The position numbers were made by a program, and so were the translations under genes. The notes under the pieces were generated by a model. That model was not told the DNA's origin. It searched no databases and was given only the letters and a program-made list of their open reading frames with translations. A stretch of DNA of 64,000 nucleotides from JBEKCP01 sp049509515 (GTDB lineage: Bacteria > Planctomycetota > Planctomycetia > Pirellulales > Thermoguttaceae): positions 16,894-80,893 of the forward strand of contig JBEKZV010000022.1 in NCBI GenBank assembly GCA_049509515.1. Reading direction: 5' to 3'. Of this stretch, positions 16,813 through 26,803 are shown piece after piece (the first letter of the stretch is position 1; each line of letters starts with the position of its first letter).

Positions 16813-19437
16813 TCACTTTCTTTCGATCGTCGCCGAGTCGCTTTCCCACAGCCAAATCTCGCTCAGCACCGCATTCGGCTGGCTTTCATTGCGGAAGGCG
16901 ATCTGAAGCGCGCCCTCGGCCGCAAGCTCGGGCGGGATAGGGAGCGTCTTGCCGTCGGGGGCCTGGCGGTCGGTGGCCGCGGGGAGTTTCGTCTTGTCGA
17001 GCAGCCTGGTTGGGCGGCCGCCCTTGCCGCTCGTCAACCACACGGACTGCGAGCGGGTGCCGTGGTCGAAGTCCCACCAGGTGAATCCCACCTGGTAATG
17101 CTTCTTAGGGCTGAGGCCGCTGGCCTCGAAGACGACCTGCCGGCTGTCATAGAAGACGCTGCCGAAGCGGACATCGGCCACGCGATCCGAGTCCGGCCAG
17201 AAGTAGGGCACACCGGTGACGAGCCGCAACTGCGGGCCGCCCGCGACGCCGTCGGAGCTGTCCGGCCCGCAATCGAGGTAGCAGGCGAGGCGATATCCCT
17301 TGGGGGCCCGCTTGGCCAGGGCTGTCTTGTGAGCGTCGCTGCGTTGCTTGTCGGCCTGGAGCGCCCGCTCCGCACTGCCCGGGGAAGGGGCTTTCGCGGC
17401 CTCTTCGTCCAAGGCCGCGGCCTGCTCCGCCACGCCGCTATTCTTGCTGATTTCGGCAAGCTTCTTCATGGCGGCGCGCACCGCCGGGGCATCGACGCGC
17501 ACCAAGGCGCGGGCGATGCCGAGCGTAGCCACCTCGGCCTCCGCGCGGACCTCGGCGTCGTCCAGCAGGGCCGTGGCGACGTGCAAGGCCCCCGGATCGG
17601 CCGCCTCGGCCAGACAGGCCAAGAGCATGCGCTTCGCGTCCAATGTCCTGGCGATGGGGCGGACCTGCTCCAGCAGTTTCAACCGCTCGGCCGCGTCCTT
17701 CACCTGGCCCGCCAGCCGCAGATAGCCGCGGAGGGCCATCGCCCGCTGCGCCGTCTCCCGGGATGCCCGCGCGATCTGCAACAGGTCCTCGGCGGCCGAG
17801 AGATCGGGCCAATTGGCCACGGCCCGCAGCGCCGCCTCGCGGACGGCGGGGTCGGCGTCGCCGAGCCGCGGACGCACTGCCGCGAGGGCCTGTGGGCCGC
17901 CGAAGCCGCCCAGCACGCGCAGCAGCGAGGGCCGGGCATGGGCTGCCGCGCCCGGCAGCGCAGCCACCAGGGGGCCGACCCGGGCCGGCGCGTCTTCCAG
18001 GCGATTGCCGGCCAGCAGCACCGCGCGCTCCGCCGCCTCGGCATCCGCGCCTGGGGGCAACGCGGCCAGCAGGCGGACCATCGGTGCATAGCTCTCCCGC
18101 ACGGCCGCCAGGGCCAGCGACTGCCACGCCGCGGCCCGGACCTGCGGATCGGTATCGGCGGCCGCCTTCAGCAGCGCAGCGTCGGCCCCTGGGGCACGGC
18201 GGGCAGCCAGGGCGCGGAGCATCTCGATCCGCACCCCCGGCTCGCCTGCGGCCGCCAAGGCGAGGAGCTTCGCCTCGACACCGGCGCCGGCCAGGCCGAC
18301 GAGGCTTTCTCTCGCCGCCTGCTGCACCGCACCGGGGGCCGCGGCCAGAGCCGCCAGACGCTCGACGATCGAGACGTCGCCCAGCCGGGCCATTGCCCGC
18401 ACGGCCGCGGCACGGACCGCCTCGTCCTTGTCCGTCATGCGCCGGGTGACGGCCTCGGCCGCCGCGCGGTCTGCCCGCTCGGCCAGCACGCCCAGAATCA
18501 GGACCTGGCCCGCAGTGTCGAGCTTGTCGAGTCGCTCAACGAGAGCGGCGGTGATTTGTGGCCCGGGCAGCGTGTTGCCGGCACGCACCGCGGTGGCCTG
18601 CACGAGCGGGTCCGGGGAGGCAATGGCCTCGAGGACCGCGGGCGTGGCCTTGTCCTTGGCCACCTTGGCCAGGCCCAGCAGGCCCGCCAGGCGCCAGGGC
18701 GCGGGCCGGCTGGAAGCCCAGACCTGCTGGTAGATGGCCGCGGCGCCTGCGGCGTCGCCTGCCGCCGCGCGGTGCTCGGCGCATTGAAGCTGTGCATTGT
18801 GGAGGGCGCTGGGCACGCTGCCCGGCGCCTCGGCCTTGGCCAAGGCGGCAGCGGCCTCGACCGAGCCGATCTTGCCCAGCGATTCCGCGGCCGCCGCCGC
18901 AACCAGCGGATCAGGGTTGCCCAGCAGCCCGGCCAGGCGGGCGACCGATTTCTCGTCGCGGCGAATGCCCAGCGAATTGATCGCACCCACCAGCGGCGGG
19001 CCTGTGAGCCGCGCCGCCGCGCCGCGGAGTGCGGCCAGCGACGCCTCCCCCGGAATGCCTTCCAGCGTGTAGCGGGCGATCTCGGCGGTCTGCGGGTCGT
19101 CGAGCATTCTTGCCAGCAGGGGCACTTGCGCCTCGGTGCCGACAACGAGCAACTGCTGGCAGATGAAAACCTTTGCGGCATAGGGCGTCTTGGGCCCGGC
19201 CAGGACGGCGGCCAACTGCCCGGCCACTTCGGCCCGGCGTGCCGGGTCCGTCGCAAAGCGGCCGACATGGAGTTCGACGACGTGCAGCGGCTGGTCGTTC
19301 CGGCCGTAATCGTAGGTTTTCAGTTGTTCGATGGCCTGCTCGGGCGAGGCGGCCTCCGGCGGCCCGGCCGCAACGCCCGTGGCCGCCCATCCACCCAGAA
19401 CGGCGGCAAGGATCGTCATTGGCGCCAGATACTTCAT
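16813..19437 (-). CDS. Secreted HEAT-repeat protein
   Basis: An 874-aa exported scaffold-like protein. A signal peptide (MKYLAPMTILAAVLGGWAATGVAAG) is followed by about twenty Ala/Leu-rich HEAT repeats (for example DPLVAAAAAESLGKIGSVEA and DEAVRAAAVRAMARLGDVSI) over residues of about 40-650. The C-terminal 180 residues are different: YRLACYLDCGPDSSDGVAGG, VFEASGLSPKKHYQVGFTWW, a beta-rich domain perhaps for binding. AGGAG is upstream of the ATG at 19437. HEAT repeats usually mediate protein contacts; no catalytic motif is seen. The heptamer array between this gene and the oxidoreductase gene upstream is unusual. Confidence 0.85.
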   Translation of the reverse strand: MKYLAPMTILAAVLGGWAATGVAAGPPEAASPEQAIEQLKTYDYGRNDQPLHVVELHVGRFATDPARRAEVAGQLAAVLAGPKTPYAAKVFICQQLLVVGTEAQVPLLARMLDDPQTAEIARYTLEGIPGEASLAALRGAAARLTGPPLVGAINSLGIRRDEKSVARLAGLLGNPDPLVAAAAAESLGKIGSVEAAAALAKAEAPGSVPSALHNAQLQCAEHRAAAGDAAGAAAIYQQVWASSRPAPWRLAGLLGLAKVAKDKATPAVLEAIASPDPLVQATAVRAGNTLPGPQITAALVERLDKLDTAGQVLILGVLAERADRAAAEAVTRRMTDKDEAVRAAAVRAMARLGDVSIVERLAALAAAPGAVQQAARESLVGLAGAGVEAKLLALAAAGEPGVRIEMLRALAARRAPGADAALLKAAADTDPQVRAAAWQSLALAAVRESYAPMVRLLAALPPGADAEAAERAVLLAGNRLEDAPARVGPLVAALPGAAAHARPSLLRVLGGFGGPQALAAVRPRLGDADPAVREAALRAVANWPDLSAAEDLLQIARASRETAQRAMALRGYLRLAGQVKDAAERLKLLEQVRPIARTLDAKRMLLACLAEAADPGALHVATALLDDAEVRAEAEVATLGIARALVRVDAPAVRAAMKKLAEISKNSGVAEQAAALDEEAAKAPSPGSAERALQADKQRSDAHKTALAKRAPKGYRLACYLDCGPDSSDGVAGGPQLRLVTGVPYFWPDSDRVADVRFGSVFYDSRQVVFEASGLSPKKHYQVGFTWWDFDHGTRSQSVWLTSGKGGRPTRLLDKTKLPAATDRQAPDGKTLPIPPELAAEGALQIAFRNESQPNAVLSEIWLWESDSATIERK

Positions 19438-19464
19438 CGCATGGACTCCTGTCAAGCAACGTCT

Positions 19465-19515
19465 TGACCCCTGCCCCCCTGACACCTGACACCTGGCACC
19501 TGGCACCTGACATCT
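19465..19515. repeat. Heptanucleotide tandem array (GACACCT type)
   Basis: Consecutive 7-base units GACACCT, GACACCT, GGCACCT, GGCACCT, GACATCT occupy 19481-19515, with more degenerate units to the left. The array begins one base beyond the stop codon of the oxidoreductase gene on the minus strand. Confidence 0.75.
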
Positions 19516-19516
19516 C

Positions 19517-20860
19517 CTACAGTGTCCAGGGGCTCCGCATCGGGCGCCGCAACATGCTGTTGGCCGTCTCGTCGCCAACGAACCGCTCCGCCGTCCAGTC
19601 CCAGGTCAGCTTGCGCCCCAGCCGCGTGGCGATGTCGGCGACGATCGTCAGCACCGTGGCGCGGAATCCGGCATCCACGTCGGACACCGGATCGCGGCGC
19701 GTGCGGATGCACTCGAGGAAGTTGGCGTGATGGCCGCGCGATTCGTAGAGATGCTCGTCGCCGGGCTTCAGGGCGAGCTTCAGCAGCGACTGGGGCTCGG
19801 CCTGGATTCCGCCGCGGACGACGTGTACCCAACCCCGGTCGCCCTCGAAGCGGACCCCGTGCGGCTGCCGGCCTTCATCCGTGAAGATCATCCGCAGACC
19901 GTTGGCGGCGACGACTTCCACCTGCCACGAGACCGACGTGTTGCCCAATCCTTCCTGGGGAAAGACCGCGGTGCCCTGGACTTCGACGGGGCCGTTGCAG
20001 AAAACGGGCGATCCCCACAGGGCGCTGTCGACGTGGTGTACGCCCCACGAGCCGATCCAGCCGATGCAGTAGTCGTAGATGAAGTACCAATTGAAGCTGC
20101 ACTTCACGTCGTTGTAGGGCTTGAAGGGCGCGGGACCCAGCCACATGTCGTAGTCCAGGCCCGGCGGCACCGCCGCCGGCCCGGCCACCGGCAGCCCGCG
20201 CCCGCCGGGGACCGAAACCTTGACCGTCCGCAGCTTGCCCAGGTAGCCGTTGACGGCCAGCTCGGCGGCGAAACGAAAATTCCGGTCGGACCGCTGCTGC
20301 GTGCCGAGCTGATACACGCGGGCGTGGCGCCGCACCGCGGCGCGGACCGCCTGGCTTTCGTAGACCGTCAGCGTCATCGCCTTCTCGCAGTACACGTCCT
20401 TGCGATGCCGCATCGCCCAGATGGCGTGCAGGGCGTGCCAGAACTCGGGTGAGGCGATGATCACCGCGTCGATGTCGTCGCGGGTGACCAGGTCGCGGAA
20501 GTCGGCGTAGTCGGCACAACCCTTGTAAGTCCCTTGGCCGAGTTGGCCGGCGTAGCGATCCTCGGCCTGCTTCTTCGCCGCTTCGCGTTTCGACCGGAAC
20601 GGATCGCAGACGGCCATGACTTGCACCGACCCGTCGCCGACCATGGCCCCGACGTGGCCGCTGCCCTGGCCGCCGACTCCGATATGGCCGATGCGGATCC
20701 GCTCATTGGCGGCGGTGCGCCCGCCCTTGCCCAGGACCGAGCCGGGCACGAAACACGGCGCGGCCAGCGCGGCCGCCGCGGTGGCCAGGAACCGGCGTCG
20801 CGACTTGCCCACGGGCGTGACGCGCGGCGGAGACTGCGGGAGCGAGTTTGATTGCCGCAT
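19517..20860 (-). CDS. Gfo/Idh/MocA family oxidoreductase, Tat-exported
   Basis: A 447-aa family member distinct from the one at 3.4 kb. The N terminus has a twin-arginine signal (KSRRRFLATAAAALAAPCFV). The Rossmann motif is IRIGHIGVGGQGSGHVG (about residue 55). The catalytic-region lysine lies in VYCEKAMTLTVYESQAVR (about residue 155), in place of the usual EKP. The middle, WFIYDYCIGWIGSWGVHHVD, matches the family's C-terminal sheet with a Trp/Tyr-rich substrate pocket. The start at 20860 has GAGG upstream; 20917 is an in-frame alternative. It is a probable first gene of a unit with the HEAT-repeat gene. The substrate is unknown. Confidence 0.88.
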   Translation of the reverse strand: MRQSNSLPQSPPRVTPVGKSRRRFLATAAAALAAPCFVPGSVLGKGGRTAANERIRIGHIGVGGQGSGHVGAMVGDGSVQVMAVCDPFRSKREAAKKQAEDRYAGQLGQGTYKGCADYADFRDLVTRDDIDAVIIASPEFWHALHAIWAMRHRKDVYCEKAMTLTVYESQAVRAAVRRHARVYQLGTQQRSDRNFRFAAELAVNGYLGKLRTVKVSVPGGRGLPVAGPAAVPPGLDYDMWLGPAPFKPYNDVKCSFNWYFIYDYCIGWIGSWGVHHVDSALWGSPVFCNGPVEVQGTAVFPQEGLGNTSVSWQVEVVAANGLRMIFTDEGRQPHGVRFEGDRGWVHVVRGGIQAEPQSLLKLALKPGDEHLYESRGHHANFLECIRTRRDPVSDVDAGFRATVLTIVADIATRLGRKLTWDWTAERFVGDETANSMLRRPMRSPWTL

Positions 20861-21156
20861 GTTCGGCCTCGCACTGGATTTCCCGGGGGACACTGCCTTT
20901 TCATCCGGCCTTTTCATCCGGCTACCAGGATAAGCCGGCACCAGTGAAAATGCAAGTCTGGGCTGCCGCCCGGGCGTCCCACGTCGAGCCGATCCCCGAT
21001 GGGCGATGGACCGCCGACATGGGCCCGTGGGCGGCTCCACCCTTGGCCCGTTCTTGAAACGGTCGCAAGCCCTGGCGGCCGAAATCGCCTGGCTGGAGGC
21101 GGACGTGTCGTGAGCAAAGGCGGGCGGCCGGGGACACCCCCTGGAGTTGGCGCTCG

Positions 21157-22137
21157 TCAAGCCTTCGCCCTGCGACGCCGCAGATAAACCGTCCCCGCGA
21201 GTCCCAGCAGCGCCGAGCCCAAGAGCGCAAGGGTGGAGGGTTCGGGAGTGGGGGTGAACATCAAGAAGTTTGAACCACCCCAATCACCGCCGGACGCAAA
21301 ATTTCCCATTGGCTGCCCAGTCGTACCGTTGAATTCGGAGACGACGGCAGAAGCGTGGTTACTTACATACAGGTTTCCGTCCGGGCCGAAAACCAGATCA
21401 CATGCGCCAGTGAGACCATTTCCAGAGGCAAAGACGTCCATGAATTGGCCTGTCGTGCCGTTGTAACGATAGACTTCGCTGCCGAAGTTGCCGACGTACA
21501 AATTACCGTCAGGACCAAAGGTTATGCCGCTGGCAGTCCCCTCAGCAGCACCCGATGTAAACACTCCTTCGTAAGCCCCGGTGGTGCCGTTGAAGCGAAG
21601 CACCTCGCCTCTTTCGAACGAAGAGACGAAGAGGTCTCCGCTGGGACCGAATGTCAGATCCCAAGCCCACCAGAGGTCGGAAGTTGGCGCGGTGGCGAAC
21701 GTACCCATCGGGGCGCCTGTCTGGCCGTTGTACCGAAATACGCAATTGCCACCCCTGCTCGCAACGTATAGGTTCTTATCCGGGCCGAAGGTCAGGCCGA
21801 CGGGAATATCAATACCCGACGCAAACACTCCCAAGAACGCGCCGGTTTGCATGTTGTAACGGAGCACATCGTTACTGGAGACCCCCGCGTTACTCACGTA
21901 CAACGCTCCATCGGGGCCAACGGCCATTCCCTCGGGATTGCTTATGCCACCGCTGCCAGTTGGCACAAGGTCCCGTTCATAACTACCGGTTGTGCCGCTG
22001 AATTGGAGAACCTTGTTATCTTCCCAGTCCGAGACGAGCAAATCGCCCGCTGCAGCATTGCTTGCCGCCAATACGAATAACACGCCCGATGACGCCAGAG
22101 CAAGAGCGCCCGAACTGATTGCACAACGGCAGAACAT
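21157..22137 (-). CDS. PEP-CTERM protein with NHL/SMP-30-like propeller
   Basis: A 326-aa exported protein. A signal peptide (residues 1-30) is followed by six or seven repeats of the type LTFGPDKNLYVASRGGNCVF and ITFGPDGNLYVGNFGSEVYR, each ending near RYNGTTG. This is the blade pattern of an NHL-like beta propeller. The C terminus carries a PEP-CTERM sorting tag: TPEPSTLALLGSALLGLAG, then an arginine cluster RRRR. Such tags direct proteins to an exosortase for anchoring or release. AAAGGGG precedes the ATG at 22137. It lies next to a second PEP-CTERM gene on the same strand, 231 bases away. No exosortase is in the window. Confidence 0.88.
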   Translation of the reverse strand: MFCRCAISSGALALASSGVLFVLAASNAAAGDLLVSDWEDNKVLQFSGTTGSYERDLVPTGSGGISNPEGMAVGPDGALYVSNAGVSSNDVLRYNMQTGAFLGVFASGIDIPVGLTFGPDKNLYVASRGGNCVFRYNGQTGAPMGTFATAPTSDLWWAWDLTFGPSGDLFVSSFERGEVLRFNGTTGAYEGVFTSGAAEGTASGITFGPDGNLYVGNFGSEVYRYNGTTGQFMDVFASGNGLTGACDLVFGPDGNLYVSNHASAVVSEFNGTTGQPMGNFASGGDWGGSNFLMFTPTPEPSTLALLGSALLGLAGTVYLRRRRAKA

Positions 22138-22368
22138 GGCGGTAACCCCTTTGCAAGATGGACCGTGCAGTAATTGAAGGCCGGCAGAGAACGCCCCCTC
22201 TGATCGCGGCTCGCTCTCGCGTCTGCCACACTGTTCCCCAGACGATAGCCATCACAATAACCCAGTGATAGCCGAAGCGGTCGCTTCGTCGTCCGCACCT
22301 CCGTTCCACTTACACTGATTCGCCAGGCGTGATGTAAGTTGTCACAAAGGCACTTCCCGGGGACATCG

Positions 22369-23493
22369 CTATTGCCGCCTCCACCGACGCCGGGCGCAGG
22401 CAAGCAGGCCGACGGCACCAGCGCCAAGTAGGGCGAGAGTGGAGGGTTCGGGCGTGGGGGTCAGCAGGAAGGCGTCGAGTTGCCCGCTCGGGTTGACGCC
22501 GGCGCCGACTATTTGCCCCGCATCATTGATCGCGGTCGCCTCGACAAGCGTCCATCGCGAACCGGGGGCCATCAGGCTGTTCAAGTCCAGGAGGGGCCCG
22601 CTGCCAGTGTAGAGAAACGCGCGCTCCACCCCACCGGCAGTGCTGGCGCCCCCGACGATCTGCCCGCTCGTGTTGACGCCCAGGGCCTCGCTGTCGGTTC
22701 CCCCCAAGGTGCCGAGATCCGTCATCTTGCCCGCGGCGTAGAGGAAGGCATGGTCCGCGGCGTCCCCGGGGGTATAGGCGCTACCCACCACTTCGCCGCC
22801 GGCATTAACGGCGTAAGCCACGCTGGTATCGCCGCCGAGGGTACCGAGGTCCTTCATCGTCCCCCCACTGTAGAGAAAGGCGTGGCTGGCTACGTCGCCG
22901 GCGGTATTGGCGACGCCCACCACCTGGCCGCTAGCATTGATGCCGTAAGCCACGCTGGTGCTGCCGCCGAAGGTGCCGAGGTCCTTCATCGTCCCGCCCG
23001 AGTACAGGAATGCGTGGCAGACTTCGCCGTTGCTGTTCCAACTGGCACCCGCGTCCCCTACCACCTGGCCGCTGGCGTTGATGCCGCAGGCGATGCTGTC
23101 GTAACTGCCGAGGGTGCCGAGGTTCTTCATCGTGCCGCCCGAATAAAGGAATGCGCGCTGAATCGTGTACCCGGTAATGGGGTTGTCCTGGCTGGTATCG
23201 GACCAGCCTACCACCTGTCCGCTGTCGTTGATGCCCAAGGCCGCCCGGCGGGTGCCGCCCAGGGAGCCGAGATCGGTGGCCACTCCGCCGCTCCAGACGA
23301 AGGCATGCCCATAATCGCTATTCAGCGTGGAGGTCACGGCTACTTGACCGTAATTGTTGATAGCGTAGGCCTCGCTGGTCAGGTCGCCGAGGGTGCCCAG
23401 GTCGGTCACGGTGTATGCCACACCGCCCCAGGCATCGCCCACAGAAATTGACAGCACAGCCACGCTCAGGAACGCTACAAGATTCTTTCTCAT
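22369..23493 (-). CDS. PEP-CTERM protein with HAF repeats
   Basis: A 374-aa exported protein. After a signal peptide come seven to eight repeats of about 45 residues in the pattern DLGTLGG-S-A-GIN-GQVVG-A---HAFLYSGGTMK, the extracellular HAF repeat. The C terminus is TPEPSTLALLGAGAVGLLAC followed by RRRWRR, a PEP-CTERM tag nearly identical in its core to that of the next gene. Lower GC and repeat-driven composition suggest internal duplication. The function is unknown; surface display is inferred. A purine-rich site (GAAAGG) precedes the ATG at 23493. Confidence 0.88.
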   Translation of the reverse strand: MRKNLVAFLSVAVLSISVGDAWGGVAYTVTDLGTLGDLTSEAYAINNYGQVAVTSTLNSDYGHAFVWSGGVATDLGSLGGTRRAALGINDSGQVVGWSDTSQDNPITGYTIQRAFLYSGGTMKNLGTLGSYDSIACGINASGQVVGDAGASWNSNGEVCHAFLYSGGTMKDLGTFGGSTSVAYGINASGQVVGVANTAGDVASHAFLYSGGTMKDLGTLGGDTSVAYAVNAGGEVVGSAYTPGDAADHAFLYAAGKMTDLGTLGGTDSEALGVNTSGQIVGGASTAGGVERAFLYTGSGPLLDLNSLMAPGSRWTLVEATAINDAGQIVGAGVNPSGQLDAFLLTPTPEPSTLALLGAGAVGLLACARRRWRRQ

Positions 23494-24400
23494 ACAACGC
23501 CTTTCGCCTCACATCGCAGCGCCGCCACGAAACAAGACACACCACGACGCCGAACCACATTGGGAGCATGGCCCGCAACATGCGAGCCACTGTAAGAGCG
23601 CACCACGACCCGTCCTGACACGAATCAAACGACGGTTATCGCGTGCGGCGCTGCCTCTGGCCGTCCTCGGCCATGAGGGGGAAGGGATGCTTCTGGCACT
23701 CAGTATGATCGGCCCATGGCCGGTGTCAACAGCCCGCCGCTCGGAAAACACTTTCCTGCCCCCCCTGCCATAACTCTGCGGACGGGGTTGCTTGGACGAA
23801 TTGAGGCCCAAAGCAAGGGTTGGAGCACGTCGTCCGCGTGCCGCTTTCAACGTCTCGGGCGGCCGTTCACGCTCCGCGCCGCCGGGTCCAGCCGCGAGCG
23901 TTGCGAGCGCCGCGCCCGCGAGGGCTGGTACGTCGTCGAAGTCAAGGTTCCCAATCCACCGCGAGGCGTCCCATCGAGCGCGTCCGAGTACTCGATGCAC
24001 ACGGCCGGCTGTTCTTTCGAGAGTACCGGACGCCGGCCTTCGCGTTGACCATGCGCCGCGGCGTGGCTGCCCACCTGGAGTCCGCCGGAGGCGACGGTAA
24101 ACCGGCTCCCCTCGGGGCCCGGCCGGCAGGAGTGGGCGATCGTCACGCCATGCGTGCGGCCCCGGGCAATCGTGCCCGAGCTACGGTCCCGCCCCTGCGT
24201 TGCAGTTGCGCGGGCGCGAGGTTAGACTACGCTGGGGGCCGGTAGGACATCGGGCTCATCCGCCGGTGATCCCGCCGACCTCGTAAGGAATACGGTATGC
24301 CGCTGCACTGCGAGAGGCACTGGAAGTTGATCGGGGCAGGGCGCTCGCAGAGCCAACCCAAAGGAAACCGAAACTCGGTGGACCGCCGCAGGAGAGCCAC
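23494..24400. other. Long intergenic region without a supported gene
   Basis: About 900 bases lie between the divergent HAF-repeat gene and the beta-helix gene. Short open frames exist on both strands, but none has a ribosome site, signal peptide or family motif. One plus-strand stretch near 23930 (GWYVVEVKVPNPP) looks protein-like and may be gene debris. I see no tandem repeat or strong hairpin. Confidence 0.3.
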
Positions 24401-26656
24401 ATGAACACCACGACCCCGCTACGCCGACCGCGGCACGCAGGCAGAATCCTCTTGGGGATGGCGGCGCAGCCGGTGCTCGCGTTCCTCCGCAAATCCGGCC
24501 GCCGGCGGCAGGACTTGCCGGCCCCAAGGCCGGGGCGGCGGTCGCCGGCCGTCAAGGCGCCGCCGGGAGTCGCGATTCTCGCGGCCTGGCTGGCCCTGGC
24601 CGGACAGGCGCGGGCGGCCGACCTTTTCGTGTCGCTGCAAGGTAACGACGCATGGTCGGGCCGGCTGGCCGAACCCAATACGACCAAGACGGACGGCCCG
24701 CTGGCCACGATCGAGCATGCCCAACAACTCGTTCGCCGGTTGAAAGAACGCGGCGGCCGCACGACGCCGATCGTCGTCGGCATTCGCGGCGGAAGCTACT
24801 TCCTCGCCGCGCCGATCCGCTTCGGCCCCGAGGATTCGGGCACGGCCCAAGCCCCCATCGTCTACGAGGGCTACGGCCAGGAGCGGCCGGTACTCAGCGG
24901 CGGCGAGAAACTGGACGGCTGGCAGGTCGCTCCCGACGGTCGCTGGCACAAGACGCTCGACGAGGTCAAGCGCGGGAAATGGTCGTTCGCCCAACTGTTC
25001 GTCAGCGATCAGCGGCGGTTCCGGCCTCGCTGGCCCCGGCACGGCTACTCCAAGATCGACCGCGAGCTGCCGCCCGTCGAGAAGAACGGGCGCAAGTGGC
25101 ACGATCGGTTCGGCTACGCGGGCGACGACCTGCGGAGCGACTGGACCAACCGCGGCGACCTGGAGGTCCAGGTGTTTCGCGGATGGACGGCCATGCGGTT
25201 CGGCATCGAATCGATCGACCCGGCCCAGCACGTCGTCGTGCTCGCCCGGGTGACGCAGATGGCCGATGACCCCGGGGTCTTTCCCAAGGGCGAGCGGCTG
25301 CTCGTCGATAACGTGTGCGAAGCGCTCGGCGAGCCGGGCAGTTGGTATCTCGACCGTCCTCGCGGCGAGTTGACCTACGTGCCGATGCCGGGCGAGCGGC
25401 CTGAAGCGAGCGTGGTCATCGCGCCGCGGCTGGAGCGGTTGCTGGTTTTCCAGGGCGACCCGGCCGCCCGCCGCTGGGTCGAGCACCTCCGGTTTCGCGG
25501 CCTGACGCTGGCCCATTCCAATTGGACCATGCCGCCGTTGGGCCAGACGTTCGGCCAATCGGAGGCGAACCTGGACGGCGCGGTTTCGGCCGTCGGGGCG
25601 CGGAGCCTGGTGATCGAGGGCTGCGCCGTGCGGCACGCCGGCACCTACGCAATGGCCTTCGGGGCCGGGTGCCGCGACAACCGGGTCGAGAACTGCGAGC
25701 TGGTGGACCTGGGCGGCGGGGGCATCAAAGTCGGCCACGCCGCCGGCGCGCCCTTGTTCGGCTGGGTCACCGAGAACGATCCGGAAAAGGTCCCTTCGCA
25801 CCACACGCTGCGGCAGTGCCTGATCGCCCACGGCGGCCGGGTACACGCGGCGGCGGCCGGCGTGTGGATCGCCCATGCCCACGACAACGTCGTCGAGCAC
25901 AACGACATCTTCGACTTCTACCAGATCGGCGTCTCCGCCGGCTGGACCTGGGGCTACGGGCCCAGCCAGACCCATCACAACGACGTCGGCTTCAATCACA
26001 TCCACACCATCGGCCAGAACGTGCTCTCGGACATGGCCGCCGTCTACACCTTGGGCGTCTCGCCGGGCACGCGGGTCCACGACAACGTGTGCCACGACGT
26101 CAAGGCGCACGATTACGGCGGTTACGGGCTGTACACCGACGAGGGTTCCAGCGGCATCGTGATGGAGAACAACCTCGTGTACCGGGCCCGCTCGGGCGGC
26201 TTCCACCAGCACTACGGCAAGGAGAACCGCATTCAGAACAACATCTTCGCCTTCGGCGACGAGGCCCAGTTGCAGCGGACCAGGCCGGAGCCGCACACGT
26301 CGTTCTTCATCGAGCGGAACATCGTGTACTGGGACAACGCGAATCTCGTCCTGGGCAACAACTGGTGGGACAACCACTACAAGCTCGACTACAACGTCTA
26401 TTGGAACCGCGGCAAGCCGATCCGCTTCTTCGCCGACTTGAACTTCCAGCAGTGGCAGCAGAAGTTCGGCCAGGACCGGCACTCGATCGTGGCCGACCCG
26501 CTGCTGGTCGCCCCGGAGAAGGATGACTTCCGGCTCAAGGAGAACTCGCCGGCCTTGAAGCTGGGATTCAAGCCCTTCGACTATTCGAAGGCCGGCCGGA
26601 CCGCTCCGCCCGTATTGACCCGCGACCTGCCGTCCGTGCCGAAGGCGTTCGAGTGA
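24401..26656 (+). CDS. Secreted right-handed beta-helix protein
   Basis: A 751-aa exported protein of the parallel beta-helix type (Beta_helix/NosD-like), comparable to GH110- or GH120-like enzymes. AGGAGAG five bases upstream fixes the ATG at 24401. This gives an unusually long basic N region (about 57 residues) before the hydrophobic signal GVAILAAWLALAGQARA. The mature protein begins DLFVSLQGNDAWSGRLAEPN, typical of this group. Helix coils run from about residue 365 to 640: VIEGCAVRHAGTYAMAFGAG, VVEHNDIFDFYQIGVSAG, GIVMENNLVYRARSGGF. The C-terminal DFRLKENSPALKLGFKPFD is also characteristic. A polysaccharide-active role is likely; the substrate is unknown. Confidence 0.82.
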   Translation: MNTTTPLRRPRHAGRILLGMAAQPVLAFLRKSGRRRQDLPAPRPGRRSPAVKAPPGVAILAAWLALAGQARAADLFVSLQGNDAWSGRLAEPNTTKTDGPLATIEHAQQLVRRLKERGGRTTPIVVGIRGGSYFLAAPIRFGPEDSGTAQAPIVYEGYGQERPVLSGGEKLDGWQVAPDGRWHKTLDEVKRGKWSFAQLFVSDQRRFRPRWPRHGYSKIDRELPPVEKNGRKWHDRFGYAGDDLRSDWTNRGDLEVQVFRGWTAMRFGIESIDPAQHVVVLARVTQMADDPGVFPKGERLLVDNVCEALGEPGSWYLDRPRGELTYVPMPGERPEASVVIAPRLERLLVFQGDPAARRWVEHLRFRGLTLAHSNWTMPPLGQTFGQSEANLDGAVSAVGARSLVIEGCAVRHAGTYAMAFGAGCRDNRVENCELVDLGGGGIKVGHAAGAPLFGWVTENDPEKVPSHHTLRQCLIAHGGRVHAAAAGVWIAHAHDNVVEHNDIFDFYQIGVSAGWTWGYGPSQTHHNDVGFNHIHTIGQNVLSDMAAVYTLGVSPGTRVHDNVCHDVKAHDYGGYGLYTDEGSSGIVMENNLVYRARSGGFHQHYGKENRIQNNIFAFGDEAQLQRTRPEPHTSFFIERNIVYWDNANLVLGNNWWDNHYKLDYNVYWNRGKPIRFFADLNFQQWQQKFGQDRHSIVADPLLVAPEKDDFRLKENSPALKLGFKPFDYSKAGRTAPPVLTRDLPSVPKAFE

Positions 26657-26803
26657 CGAAGCGAGAATCGACACGCGGGGCCCGCAAGAGCCAAGGGCCG
26701 GTCCGGCCGACCGCGGCCGCGACGGTCGGGCGGTCTTCGATTGGCTGCGGGCCGGCGCTCCGCCCGGCGGCCGCCTGATGCCGTACGGTCACCCGCTCCC
26801 GGT

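Noticed and set aside
23509..24000. A 163-codon minus-strand frame upstream of the HAF-repeat gene
   Set aside because: No ribosome site, signal or motif, and the composition is that of GC-rich noise.
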